This document shows positions 9,881-19,876 of a stretch of DNA of 64,000 nucleotides, one piece after another. Positions within the stretch are counted from its first letter, which is position 1. Each line of letters opens with the position of its first letter. Source of the DNA: Oscheius dolichura (lineage: Eukaryota; Nematoda; Chromadorea; Rhabditida; Rhabditidae); contig OW051494.1 of NCBI GenBank assembly GCA_932521035.1, forward strand, positions 9,162,001 through 9,226,000, given 5' to 3'. The translations under genes were made by a program, and so were the position numbers. Under the pieces are notes generated by a model, which was not told where the DNA came from, searched no databases, and saw only the letters and a list, made by a program, of their open reading frames with translations.

Positions 9881-10690
9881 TGAGACCCCGGCCAAGTCCC
9901 AGAATCAACCAAAACCGCCAAACCGCCACAAACTGACTTCAAAAATCGTTTATTTTTTTCTTTTCTGTGAAATATAGACACTACCAGGAAGCTATAAGTA
10001 TCATAACATCAGCAATGGAGCAAGCCCTCGTCCAGTTTGTACAGACCAACAATGTGTTCTCTTCAACAACTTTTAACTAAATGGACCCCCAACCAGGGCT
10101 TTTGAAATCGAGACTAGACGAGAGCGCCCAAAATTTTTCGCGACGAGACGAACTAACAATCCAGACCCCGTTGGTTTGATCCTCGCAGTGGTCAATTTTT
10201 TTTTGCTTTTCTTTATTTCAAAGCTTTTGATTGCCTAACATCTGTAATAACGATTTTATTGTAGAAAAACAAATATAACAGAACAAAAAATATCTTTTCA
10301 TAAAAAATTATAAAAAACCCCGGCCAATTCTACTAAAAAGATTTTGTTCTGTTATGTTTTTTTTCCGTCTCGATTTCGTCTCGAAATTTTCCAACCTTCG
10401 TCTCGATTTTCGAGACGAGATCGAGATCTCGCCCTGCCCCGTAAAAATTCAGAACAACTTCTGTGACTTGACTTTTCCCGCCGGGAAAAACCAAAGCGAA
10501 AAACGAAAAAAAAAACGTAAAAATAAACAAGCCCGAAGTAATCACGCGCGGCGAGCATTTGGTGAGTTTTTTGAGTTGGTGAGTGAGAGTAATCACCGAT
10601 ATTATGAAGTTGCCGCAATTTTATAGAGGTTCCTTTACGTCGGCGAGGGATAAACACCGAGTTTTTCCTTTAGAGCAGCATCTTTTTTAG
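9881..10690. other. Non-coding; CG-rich degenerate repeat at 10096-10438
   Basis: Between 10096 and 10438 are several inverted blocks built from CGTCTCG/CGAGACG. The segment starts CAGGGCTTTTG and ends CTCGCCCTG, reminiscent of hAT-type ends, but no convincing 8 bp target duplication is seen. The phrase ccccggccaattc at 10318 recalls the 3' flanks of both micropeptide genes and may mark a lost third copy. Confidence 0.35.
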
Positions 10691-10691
10691 G

Positions 10692-11010
10692 GATGCAAGA
10701 AATTGAGCATTTTCCATTGTGCCGAGTTTCCATCTGATTACGTTGAAGTCTTATCCCGATTTGAAAGTGTCGCCGTAGAAATTCTAGAGAAGAAGACTTC
10801 ACTTATTCCGCTTATAAAAGTTTGTCAAAGATTAGCCAGATTATAAAGAGACAGGAAGTATTCTCTACCAAACAATTTGTATATTTCAGCGGATGATGAT
10901 CGACTCAAACATGCGACTGAGATATTTCAGTTTCCCATTTGAAGACAACTTCTTACGTGATATCGTGGAGCTAAATCTGACGAGGTGGACATTTGATGTC
11001 AGGAAAAACG
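10692..11010 (+). other. Possible coding exons of an unrecognised gene
   Basis: Two stretches after good acceptors read openly: 10690-10845 (CAEFPSDYVEVLSRFES...) and 10891-11010 (after TATTTCAG; MRLRYFSFPFEDNF...), the latter ending at GTAAGT. I could not join them through a clear donor, nor find a start or end. This may be a remnant flanking the transposon insertion at 11319. Confidence 0.25.
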
Positions 11011-11616
11011 TAAGTCGACTACCGTAATGGAATTTGGCTCGGCCTCGATTATTTCTTGACCATTTTCAGAGTTTGCTATATCAAATTGAAACCTGAGAAA
11101 TTAAATCTGATAAATGTGAGAAATTAAAGGTACAGTACAATAGTTTTTTGAAGTTGGCTTTCTCTTGTTAAGAATTTTTTCTGATCAAAGTTATATCTAT
11201 TTTAAAAATTACAAATATGCAAAATAAGCGAAAAAAATTCGTCAAAAGTTTTAAATTTGTTCAGTGAATTTTTTCCGGCACACCTCCAAGCAACGGTTTG
11301 CACCAACAACTCGCGCTCTTAAAGGGACCGTCTCGCACCCGTTTCGCTGAGCGTCGGGGTTACGGTGCGCGCTTTTTCAAACGATGTTTTCAAAAATCAC
11401 TTTTTTTCGTTTTCTTTGTGATCTTGCTTCTAATAAATTATTTGCTATTAGTTTTGCTTGTGAAATGGATAAAAACATCAGAAATGGTGTTCTATGTAAA
11501 AAACTCGATATCAGGGCATCGGCAGGTGAGTGAATAATCTCAAAAATGAAAAAAATAGGCTACTACTTCATCCTCTTCATTATTATTTTATTCTATTTAT
11601 TCCTTCAGTTACAACG

Positions 11617-14113
11617 ATGTCTCGGTTTACCGACAACTTCTCCCCCGTCAGGTGGCCCACCACAGGGCAATCCCAACAGCCCTCTTCTTCAGGACGACCT
11701 TCTTCTGGCCCTTCTGAGAAGGTAAATGACGCTATAATATTGTATATTTATTACAAATACAAATTTTACAAACAGTACAAAGTTATACAAAAATATCACC
11801 TGAAGAGCAGCAGTTGTAGGAGAACTTCTTCTATGCTACCAGTTTCCTGAAAATGTAAACTGAATAAAACAAATTACTTTAGATTAGACCGTGCACTGTG
11901 TGCAAAGTTCGATGCCCCGAAAATCAACTCCGTCGGTTCCCTGTCAACAAAGATAGAGCAAGGCTTTGGGCAAAACGAATGAATTGGGAAGAGGACTACG
12001 ATGAAGATACACGCGGCAGCTACCGCGTCTGCGACGATCACTTCAATGACAATCAATTTTTCATTGAGGACGGAAAAAGACGGCTTGTACGCCAAGCTCT
12101 TCCAGTAAGCATCAATCTAAAAGCAAAACAAAGAATTTCAGAAACAAAAAAGAGCTGATGGATATGAAGAGCTCATGCCTCAGTTGGATCGAAGAAGTCC
12201 CTGCGATTTCGGAAGATCTCCCACTCCAGAAATTGACTTTGCTGATAACACTGCTCACGACGATGAAGGATATGTCCTCTTATCCCTATCAAAGATTCGT
12301 ATTCTTCTTGGAAACTGTGGTATGTTAGTCATCTGAACCAATCATGCTTTTATTAGGATGCTTCAAATGTGGAAACAAAAAGGCGAGCAGGTCGATGAGG
12401 AAGAAAGGAACGACAGCCATTGCTGCCTTCAACTGCAACGAGTGTGGCAAATACGACTGGTCAACTACAGAAAAGGTCTCAGAGGAGTCGTCAATAAGCG
12501 TATACAAGGGCAATCTAGACCTTTCTGCTAGTGTCAGCCTCTCCGGTATTCCTTGGCAGGTGGGAATAAATTTGTTATATATCAAAAAAAGCGCTGTAGA
12601 GATTCGAAGACTTCGCGCAGACAATGGAATTATTCATCCCATCGAAGGCTACCCATTATAAGATACAAAGGGCTCTCGTGGTTCCTTCTATAGATAAGTT
12701 CCACTACGATCACGAGACTTCTTTCATCTATGATGTGGAACTCCACAGTAATAAATCGGCCAATGTAAGTTATCTGAATAATAAAAAAAATAATCATATA
12801 TTAGGTAACAAAATTAGTGCTAGTTGGTGACGGGCAATATGACAGCCGCGGACGTTCGGCTCAATTTTGCCGATATACCATCATGGATCATACGACCCGT
12901 CTTATCCTTGGTGTTGCTGTAGTGGAAAAAACAGAAACACAAAGTAAGCTATAACATAAGAATCAAGAGCAGTCAACTCCTTAGATGTGTCCTATAGAAT
13001 GGAAGCGCACGGATGTGTGAAAGCTATAGAGGAACTTTTGGAAAAACAGACGAAGACATGCAAGTTCGAAATTGTGGAATTTGTAACTGATGCCCATAAG
13101 GACACGACTGACAAGATCGCAGCAGTATTTCCTGATATGCGGCATCGGACCGACAAGTGGCATGCCATCAAGAACATGCAGAACAAATTTCGTCCGGTAA
13201 GAATAATTACTATCTGAAAAAAATATCTAATTTTAGAAGCTAAAGGCTCAAAGGTACAAAGATGTGCTCAAGAGAATATGGAAGAAATTCCTCCATCACT
13301 GCTGGAAGTCGATCGAAACGGCAGGGAATAATAAGAAAATGGCCCTTGAGCTTATCCAAAGCAGCGTGTATCATATGATGGATCAGCATACATTCCCTGG
13401 CAAATTTGAAACCATTGATCGTTGTCCTCATGGTGATAAGAAGTGCGAATCAATAATCGACAAGAAGAACAAAAATGAAGTGAAATTCTTAGAGGTAAGA
13501 TGGCATTGAATAATAGTCGAAGACAACAATTTAGCTTATAAAGCATATTGTTCATTTTCAACCTTTCGTCGACGCCATCATGTCATGCTCGGCGGAATAC
13601 TCAACTACAGCCATTGAGCTCTTCCACTCAGTGGTAGCCAAAATATACTGCCAGAAGAACATATTCTTGTAAGTTTAGCAAAATAAAATAAATAAATAAA
13701 GTATTTGCAGCAATAAAAATGGCATGGAATGGCGCACTAAGCTGGCTATACTTCATCATAACTTCCACAGGCAGCAAATTCTGGAGGAGGAAGAAAAGGC
13801 AACCAGTCCAATGCTAAAAAGAGCCAAGGTAGCAAAATCTCATGATTTGGATAGGACCTACGTACGCAAAAATGTCGCTCCCAACCTTCGATGGAAATGC
13901 GATCTTTTGGCCTACGTCAATAAGCTCTACATGGAGAAGAAACTAAAGGGAGAAGAAGTTTTTCCAAGAGCTGCCCGTGCCGAAGAAGAAGAAAACGAAG
14001 CCTCCGACGATGCAGAAGATGATGATGTACTCTATATGCTAGCGAAGGACCTTGAAAATGAAGACCACGACGACGAAGAAGAAAATGGTGATGATGATGA
14101 AGACGACGATTAA
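11617..14113 (+). CDS. Kolobok-type transposase with N-terminal THAP zinc finger
   Basis: Ten exons join in perfect frame: 11617-11721, 11883-12104, 12142-12319, 12357-12559, 12600-12764, 12805-12943, 12985-13196, 13237-13494, 13535-13668, 13711-14113. Together they give 672 residues. A THAP finger (CTVCKVR...CDDHF) starts near residue 38. A zinc-ribbon pair (CFKCGN; CNECGKY) follows. The catalytic core shows LVGDGQYDSRG, the second acidic motif FVTDAHKD followed by DKWHAIKN, a CPHG motif, and ELFHSVVAK with the third acidic residue. These are hallmarks of Kolobok transposases. The C-terminus is a long Asp/Glu tract. Introns are 37-42 nt except the first (161 nt). The ATG lies 6 bases after a CCTTCAG acceptor. 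It acts in the nucleus on TTAA-flanked ends. Confidence 0.92.
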
Positions 14114-14330
14114 CTGGATAACATTTAGTCACAAGTTTCTTTTTTGTATGCGCAATAAATTTATGCCAATGCATATCTTCGATTTTTGGTATTTAGGTAT
14201 AACCTATTTAAAATGATAGGGTTTGATAGATTTGATAGAGACAATTCCTAATTTAGACGAAAGCGATGAAGCCTAATCAATTACATTTCCAAAAGAATGT
14301 ATAGCAAATTTGTTCTATGAATGGCAAAAG

Positions 14331-14475
14331 TTCTTTCCCATTTCTTTCTATGCAATATATTTAGGCATGACCGGCTTCTGTACATAAATAACATGAAAAC
14401 AAAGCTTTCCACAACAAGTTTATACTAGAAACCGGACATCCCTAAATATATTGCATAGAAAGAAACGGGAAAGAA
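14331..14475. repeat. Imperfect palindrome inside the Kolobok element
   Basis: TTCTTTCCCATTTCTTTCTA...TTTAGG and its inverse CCTAAATATATTGCATAGAA...GGGAAAGAA form an arm of about 38 bp around a loop of about 70 bp, downstream of the transposase stop. It may serve as a terminator/3' UTR structure or a subterminal transposase site, or be a nested small insertion. Confidence 0.65.
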
Positions 14476-14536
14476 AATAAAGCATGCAAAAAAGAAAGGT
14501 AATGTAAATCGCTTACATGCTTCTGCTTGCTCCATC

Positions 14537-14611
14537 CTAGTAGCATTTCCTCTTGCGGGACTTTTGGCAAAGTCTTCGCCCGCTATCTTCTTTTCTTGTC
14601 TTCTTCGGCAT
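14537..14611 (-). CDS. Possible 24-residue basic mini-ORF antisense within the Kolobok element
   Basis: ATG at 14611 follows a TTTTTTTTCAG acceptor 8 bases upstream. The product is very basic (MPKKTRKEDSGRRLCQKSRK...). The spacing mimics the other trans-splice starts in the window. With no homologue visible, the call is weak. Confidence 0.25.
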   Translation of the reverse strand: MPKKTRKEDSGRRLCQKSRKRKCY

Positions 14612-14937
14612 GAGCGCTCCTGAAAAAAAATAACCGTTATTATGTTTGAGAAGCAAAAAAAAGTAGATGAACGAGCGAATACATAATTGCATACATCAAT
14701 ATACTATTTCCATATGCTCAAACATGTGTGTATGACATGAAGCAAGTGCTTATAACACGAAATACACAAAAAAAAGTAAAGCAAACGAGGCAACAAATGA
14801 AAAGAGAATAATAGATGAAAAAAAATGAAAAGAGTAAAAGTTTGAAATGCAAACCGGCGCGATTTTCAGTAAATCTGCTCCATCTCATCGTACCCCATTT
14901 GGGGTACGTTCGCACCTATGCGAGACGGTCCCTTTAA

Positions 14938-15332
14938 AGGGACCGTCTCATACGCTCCAATCGTGTAACGCAGAATGGGGCGCGTTTACTATTTTTTGCA
15001 TTCATATACCACTTTCTAGGCATTTTTACTGTTTTTAAATCATTTATCCGTTTTTGGTGACCCCAACTTACTATAAAACAGTCGAGAAAGTACAAAAAAA
15101 TGTCTAAATATAAAAGAAAGAAGCAATTTCAATAGAATACCAGTGAAATGCACAAAATTCGTTTTTCGCCGAGTTATGTTTTCGTTCATATATCAAATTG
15201 ATCCTTATAATTTGCTTAATTTATTGCAATAAAAATCAGCAGAAAAAACCAAGAGAAGTCAATGTAAAAAACTAATTCACTAATTAGGGGGGTACTGTAT
15301 CAATTCGCAATGGCGCGTGTGTTACGGTCCCT
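14938..15332. mobile_element. Non-autonomous Kolobok-type element abutting the autonomous one
   Basis: It begins AGGGACCGTCTCATACGCTCC directly after the TTAA (14934-14937) that closes the autonomous element. It ends ...GTGTTACGGTCCCT at 15332, followed by TTAA (15333-15336). There is no long ORF. The two elements share a single TTAA, so one inserted at the TTAA of the other. Confidence 0.85.
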
Positions 15333-15459
15333 TTAACGCGCCGATTTAATCACATTTTTCTCCTTATTCGAAAGTTTCACATCTCCGAAGAGAAAAATGA
15401 TAAATATCAACTTTATTAGAAGGTCGACGAATATATGAACTGAAGCAGGTTCTGGTATT

Positions 15460-16820
15460 TTAATTAGGAGAAGATTGTAGTCTTTTAACAGAGATGAAGC
15501 ACGAAACAAATAGTTGAAAAATGGCCTGTCGATAAGGCTTGATAATTATAATTGTAGCTACAGTATTGAATAAGGGATAAAATACAATTATGGTACCAAT
15601 AATGGGAAATCCGAGGTTTTGGTGATCGAATACAGCTCTATAGAGAGGATCTGTGTCATTCAATGAAGATACAATTAGCGCTCCAATGAATAAGCTTGCA
15701 AATGGAAGTATCATAATCATAGGTAGCAAAGTCTTAGAATTATAGTTGAAATATTCGAATGCACTTGAGATTACCTGAGCAATTACCATCACCGTTAATC
15801 TCCTTTGCAATGAATAATTCTCTCTAGACATCTGTCGAGATTCCTTCATAATTTTCCGATGAGTCAGATATGTTATCACATATAATGAGGAAATAGCTAT
15901 AATAATAGCGACCAAAAGCATTAAGACTGAAAAGCTATAGAGAGAAAAATCGGGATAAAAAACCAACAGCAAGGCCAAACTATCGGTTTGTCAATATTAA
16001 AAAACGTGAAGATGTCGTGTTCCACGTCGAATTCGTCCATCAGACGGCTGGCATTATGCCGTATGAGGAATTGATTAATTTCCTAAATATTCAATTTTTA
16101 GTTTCAAAATATTACAAAACGAACGAGCATTCCTCCACTCATCAGATAGGTCCATACCCATACAATACCAAACATACCAATAACTTCGGCGATTTGTAAA
16201 AGAAAAAAGCTGAAAGAGTTTTTTACCAAATGAAAAGATGAAGGACTACGTGATTCCGTTGCTCATTTTTAAGAGAAGATGTATTTTGTATGTAATAGCC
16301 AAACGCACAACGGGACCTTCAGCTGTAGCAAGCATTGATAAACCACAGTTTCCCACAAAGACGACAAATGCTAGCTGACCACCTGCTTCTCCAAAATATG
16401 TATAAAAGCTCTGAACTTTTAAAAAAGGCAGTGGAAAATGTGATTTATCGAGATCGGGATAATATGAATAAATAATATTATGCGTTAGGAGCATATCACA
16501 GATCTGAAATGATATTTCATTTATTTTTCCAGTCGATATACCGTATTTCTTCTAACAAAGGCCCCCGTTACTCCAATGAGAGCCCCCCTTACACCAACGG
16601 GAACGGGATTTCCCGTTGAGAGAGAGAGAGAGAGAGAGAGGCTATTAGAAGAAATACGGTATTTTAGAATTTCGTCAAAAATTTGGCTTACCACCATTTT
16701 CAAAAGAAATGGGCGGATGAATTCCATCTTCTTTGGAGATTTCTTTACAATTGCATAGACTAGTAATAAAGATGGAATGTCCATAAGAAAAGGAAAAATA
16801 ATAAGAAAAACAGGTATCAT
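15460..16820 (-). CDS. Serpentine (7TM) nematode-type chemoreceptor
   Basis: Hydrophobic blocks on the minus strand appear in order. 16820-16685 gives TM1 (MIPVFLIIFPFLMDIPSLLLVYAIV in two parts) with KKSPKKM. About 16507-16250 gives TM2-TM3. About 16197-16100 has a Trp-rich TM4. A loop with NQFLIRHNASRLMDEFD follows, then 15978-15460 gives TM5-TM7 ending PYRQAIFQL, a C-terminal motif typical of str/srh/srd-type receptors. A GA-repeat palindrome sits between exons 1 and 2. Near 15980 the loop and TM5 frames differ by one base (an intron with acceptor GATAG or a frameshift), so integrity is uncertain. Expected at the plasma membrane of sensory neurons. Confidence 0.65.
16548..16662. repeat. 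Palindrome with (GA)n microsatellite in chemoreceptor intron
   Basis: ACCGTATTTCTTCTAA near 16548 pairs with TTAGAAGAAATACGGT near 16650. The loop carries about ten GA units and a duplicated GGGAAC/CGTTGGTG-type inverted block. Small foldback element or local palindrome. Confidence 0.6.
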
Positions 16821-16829
16821 TTATATATC

Positions 16830-17105
16830 TGAATAAAATTGAGCCGGGAAGTGTGAAAGAAAGAGAAGGCCGAAATTTTAATGCATAAGCAATTTGTCAG
16901 CTGCATTAAAAAAATTCTAATGGGAAATTCTTAAATTTCATCAATTTCTCATTTTTATTGGAATTGCCATATATTTTGGTATTTCTTATATTTGTTAGGT
17001 AGATAAAAATTCAAAAAAAAAATTTTACGAAATGAATGCAATAAGAATAAGAGTCAAAGAAGCAGTTAAAATACATTAAAAAAATAAATAAGGTTGGATC
17101 ATCTA
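16830..17105. other. No gene seen
   Basis: AT-rich sequence upstream of the chemoreceptor gene with no supportable feature. Confidence 0.4.
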
Positions 17106-17587
17106 ACAAGGGAACCTTTTTAGTTTAAGGTGGTTTTCCTCAACGAGACCGATACCATTTTGTAGCCCTTCGAAAATTAATAAATTACGATCACCGCCTC
17201 TGCTTCCAGCACTGTCTCAAGGAAGACCACACCTGTTAAACAAATAAATATTTGTTTTTGTTATTATTCCTTCTTTTCTATATCAAAAAAATTGCAAAAA
17301 TCGTTTGGTTCCTCGTGGAGTCGAACCCATGAAGAAAGAAAGAAAAGAATATCACAGCCAATTGCACTATCCACTCGGCCATCTCGGCCATCTCGCACAT
17401 CTAAACTACCGCAATCTATTGCCTACAATGCGGTTGACCAGTTTTCCCAATTTTAAACGCGTGTGACGCCTTTCTATTAGCCATTTTGGGGAAATTGAAA
17501 CCGCTTTCTAGGGTAATTTTTGAAGGGCTACAAAATGGTAACGGTCTCGTTGAGAAAAGCCACCTTAAACTAAAAAGGTCCCCTTGT
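17106..17587. mobile_element. Inverted-repeat element (~480 bp) carrying a tRNA-like core
   Basis: The left arm ACAAGGGAACCTTTTTAGTT... (about 75 bp) is matched by the inverse right arm ending ...AAAAAGGTCCCCTTGT. The arms include TTTAAGGTGG and ACGAGACCG. The interior holds a tRNA-like sequence on the minus strand. The ends resemble a DNA transposon; the target duplication is unclear. Confidence 0.75.
17304..17395 (-). pseudogene. tRNA-like sequence with A and B boxes
   Basis: On the minus strand TGGCCGAGTGG (A box) is followed about 45 bases later by GGGTTCGACTCC (B box) and ACGAGGAACCA. The spacing resembles a long-arm (Ser/Leu) tRNA, with an insertion of poly-pyrimidine ttcttttctttctttcttc. 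The acceptor stem does not pair, so it is a degenerate tRNA or a tRNA-derived promoter. Confidence 0.5.
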
Positions 17588-17960
17588 AAGCGGTAAAGTT
17601 GCCCAATATACCTGACTTTTTTTTAACAAAATTATTTCCATTTGGAATGGACTATACATCGCTCATATATCAATAGCAAAAACTCAGATAACAGAAGCAA
17701 AAAAATGTTGAACCTAACCGAATCCTCAACCTGTTGACTGGGATCCCGTCATGAACGGACCCCGCAGCGAAAACATTGTAATTTTACTAAAGAACTGTCC
17801 AGGAGTACTAAACAGAAATGCGGCAAGGTTTTTAAACCCGAACTTCTCAGTACCGCTTCTCGCTGAGACGGCATCCCATCGAGAAACTTCATTTACAGCT
17901 GGATTCAGCGCATTATAAGAAATCGTTGGATACCAAGAACGGCCGCCTCCTTTTTCGTTT

Positions 17961-18251
17961 GCGTAACTAAGTTCCGCCTTTGTTATTCAACTAATATTTA
18001 TGTTATTATTCAGCGGACAACCACCCCCCTCCCTGGTATGCCGCAGGCATGTCGACGAGGAGCCACTAAGCAGGGGGTCCGGGGGGCTGCGCCCCCCGGA
18101 TTCTTACCCTGGAATTTCAAATATTATGATATTAAAATATTACAGAGCTCCAAACTCCCAGTGAGAATTCCCTAACCAGGGAGGGGGGTGGTTGTCCGCT
18201 GAAAAATAATATAAATATGGGTTAAATATCCACGGCGGAACTTAGTTACCC
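17961..18251. mobile_element. Inverted-repeat element (~290 bp) with GC-rich hairpin centre
   Basis: GCGTAACTAAGTTCCGCC at the left and GGCGGAACTTAGTTACCC at the right are inverted ends. Inside, CAGCGGACAACCACCCCCC pairs with its inverse near 18185. The middle contains GGGGGGCTGCGCCCCCCGG. Further fragments of the end sequence (ttagttacgg) lie at 18275-18330, suggesting nested decayed copies. Confidence 0.75.
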
Positions 18252-18339
18252 AAGAAAAATTAACCCGGAACTTAGTTACGGAAGAAAAAAATAGACCGTA
18301 AAATAGTTACGGCGTAACTAAGTTCCGGCGGTCACCAAG

Positions 18340-19095
18340 AACCGAGTTTTTCTCCGCCCATTTTTCGCTCTCAAAATATTGGGCTACTCTCAAAAAAACG
18401 GTGATCGTGACTCAAAATTATTTATAAAAAAGTGAAAAATACCGTATTTATTCTAATATAAGCCCTAAGCTTATAATTTTCGACCCAATCCCAGGGTGGG
18501 CTTATAATTTTCGAAACTCCCTAAATTTAACTGAAACTTCACAAAAACTGTGCACAGTCAACTAGAAATCCGGTTCGTCGGGAAAATAAGAAAACAGCTG
18601 GTTTTACAGGCATTTTTCTGTGGTAATTCATTTCAACGAGCCGGAATATTAAACGTAAAAGTTCCTGATCCCTGAAGAATGGCAAGAAACCGTAGACAAT
18701 AGCGAGAAATAGTAAATTATGTTATGTTTTCTTTTAAAAAATACTATATTAAAATTTCCGCAAAAACGCCGTTTCTTGCGACACAACTACCGGGAACAAA
18801 TTTTTCCTTTCTTCAAATTTTTGACTACTTCCGCAGAATGAGATCATCCGCAGAATGAAATCGAGATGGTGGACAAGGAATTAAATTGGCCATATGGCAT
18901 GACGGAGACTCCCCCGATGATGTGACATAGAGGAGGCGAATTGTTAGTTTTCTTTAGAAATCCCTTCAGAATTGCAGTAAAGGTCTGTCTGTTCTCTGTA
19001 AAGAGACGGTAGAAAGAAATATTGAATTCTTCTACAGCGGCGGAAAGAAGTAATACTCCTACTTCCGTATGTATTGCACCTGAGGACTGACTCAA
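18340..19095. other. No confident gene; one weak ORF
   Basis: An 83-codon minus-strand ORF at 18844-19095 has no recognisable motif or start context, and I do not call it. The rest is AT-rich. Confidence 0.35.
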
Positions 19096-19101
19096 ATACC
19101 T

Positions 19102-19175
19102 GCCCGCGTGGCCTAATGGATCAAAGGCGTCTGACTTCTAATCAGAATATTGCCAGTTCGAGTCCGGCCGAGGGC
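19102..19175 (+). tRNA. tRNA-Arg (anticodon TCT), slightly irregular
   Basis: GCCCGCGTGGCCTAATGGAT (acceptor strand and A box) leads to anticodon stem TCTGA/TCAGA with TCT at 19137-19139. The T arm TTCGAGTCC follows, with closing CGAGGGC, then T-rich sequence. The acceptor stem has one mismatch (G5:A68), the T stem has one, and the D arm appears to carry an extra base. It may be a functional but variant tRNA or a recent pseudogene. Confidence 0.7.
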
Positions 19176-19414
19176 TATTTATTTTTGCTTTTTTTGTAGT
19201 TCATACAAACATGTGGCTGAAATTTAAATAGGAACAATGTGCAGCGCCATCTATGTTCGTTATTTCTCCCGTCTTAATAGAATTTTCTAAAATTTCTTTG
19301 TGTTTTATATAAAAGGAGGTCGCTGCTGTCAGCAAATTACTTACAAGAATGTATTGAAATGCTTTGGATTGTACAAAATACATCTCTTTTTTCTTTTATT
19401 CCTCTTGAACACGA

Positions 19415-19657
19415 TCAATTAACAGAATTTTTAGAACTAGAATCTTCTTTCTTCGCAGCGGAAATATTAGAGAAGGCCTCGTCCAGAGTTATCCGACTGC
19501 ATTCCTGCTTTTTGTACTCTTCCAGTCTTTCCAGTTTCTTCTCCATTGTATTGTAAGGACCCTTCACTTCTTCTTCTCCATAGTCGTCACCTAGTAGAGC
19601 GTCATCATCTCCTGGAAGCTGGACAGGCGGCACTTCTGGGGTCTTTTTTGATGACAT
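19415..19657 (-). CDS. Small acidic hypothetical protein (C-terminal exon)
   Basis: An open frame ends at 19415 and contains an acidic middle (GDDDALLGDDYGEEEV) and a Lys/Glu-rich, probably helical end (NTMEKKLERLEEYKKQECS). A TTTTTTTTCAG acceptor at about 19700 begins the exon, which reads AILRQIAAQKLCKIL before the Met at 19657. The true start may therefore lie further upstream. No family recognised; no signal peptide or membrane segment. Confidence 0.4.
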   Translation of the reverse strand: MSSKKTPEVPPVQLPGDDDALLGDDYGEEEVKGPYNTMEKKLERLEEYKKQECSRITLDEAFSNISAAKKEDSSSKNSVN

Positions 19658-19876
19658 GAGGATTTTGCAGAGCTTCTGGGCGGCTATTTGTCGCAGAATT
19701 GCTGAAAAAAAAACAATTGGAAATGGGGAAATAATAAAAAAAGAAAAGCGGCTCGGAAGAGATATTTCAATGAAAGAATGATGCAAAGGGAAGAGATCAA
19801 GAGAAAAATGATTATGTCTTAAAATTATGAGGAAATTCATGAAAGAAGACTTTCGGAAAAGAACATTTTTATTCAA

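Larger units (their letters stand above)
11323..14933 (+). mobile_element. Complete Kolobok-superfamily DNA transposon (3.6 kb)
   Basis: The left end AGGGACCGTCTCGCA and the right end TGCGAGACGGTCCCT are perfect 15 bp inverted repeats. Both are flanked by TTAA (11319-11322; 14934-14937), the target duplication known for Kolobok and piggyBac. The element holds an intact THAP/DDE transposase, a stem-loop at 14331-14475 and a mini-ORF on the other strand. Its right 60 bp also appears in the non-autonomous element at 45100. Intact ends, TSD and ORF together suggest recent activity. Confidence 0.93.

Noticed and set aside
10096-10438. Second hAT-type MITE (CAGGGC...GCCCTG ends)
   Set aside because: Flanks do not show a matching 8 bp duplication and the arms are only short degenerate CGTCTCG blocks.
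11298-11537. Plus-strand ORF with a hydrophobic stretch at the left end of the Kolobok element
   Set aside because: It crosses the transposon boundary at 11323 and is an open frame in the 5' untranslated part.
13917-14174. His/Arg-rich ORF antisense to the transposase tail
   Set aside because: It is the mirror of the Asp/Glu codon tract in the real exon.
18844-19383. Two minus-strand ORFs as a membrane-protein gene
   Set aside because: They cannot be joined in frame, a tRNA-like gene lies between them, and no motif is recognisable.
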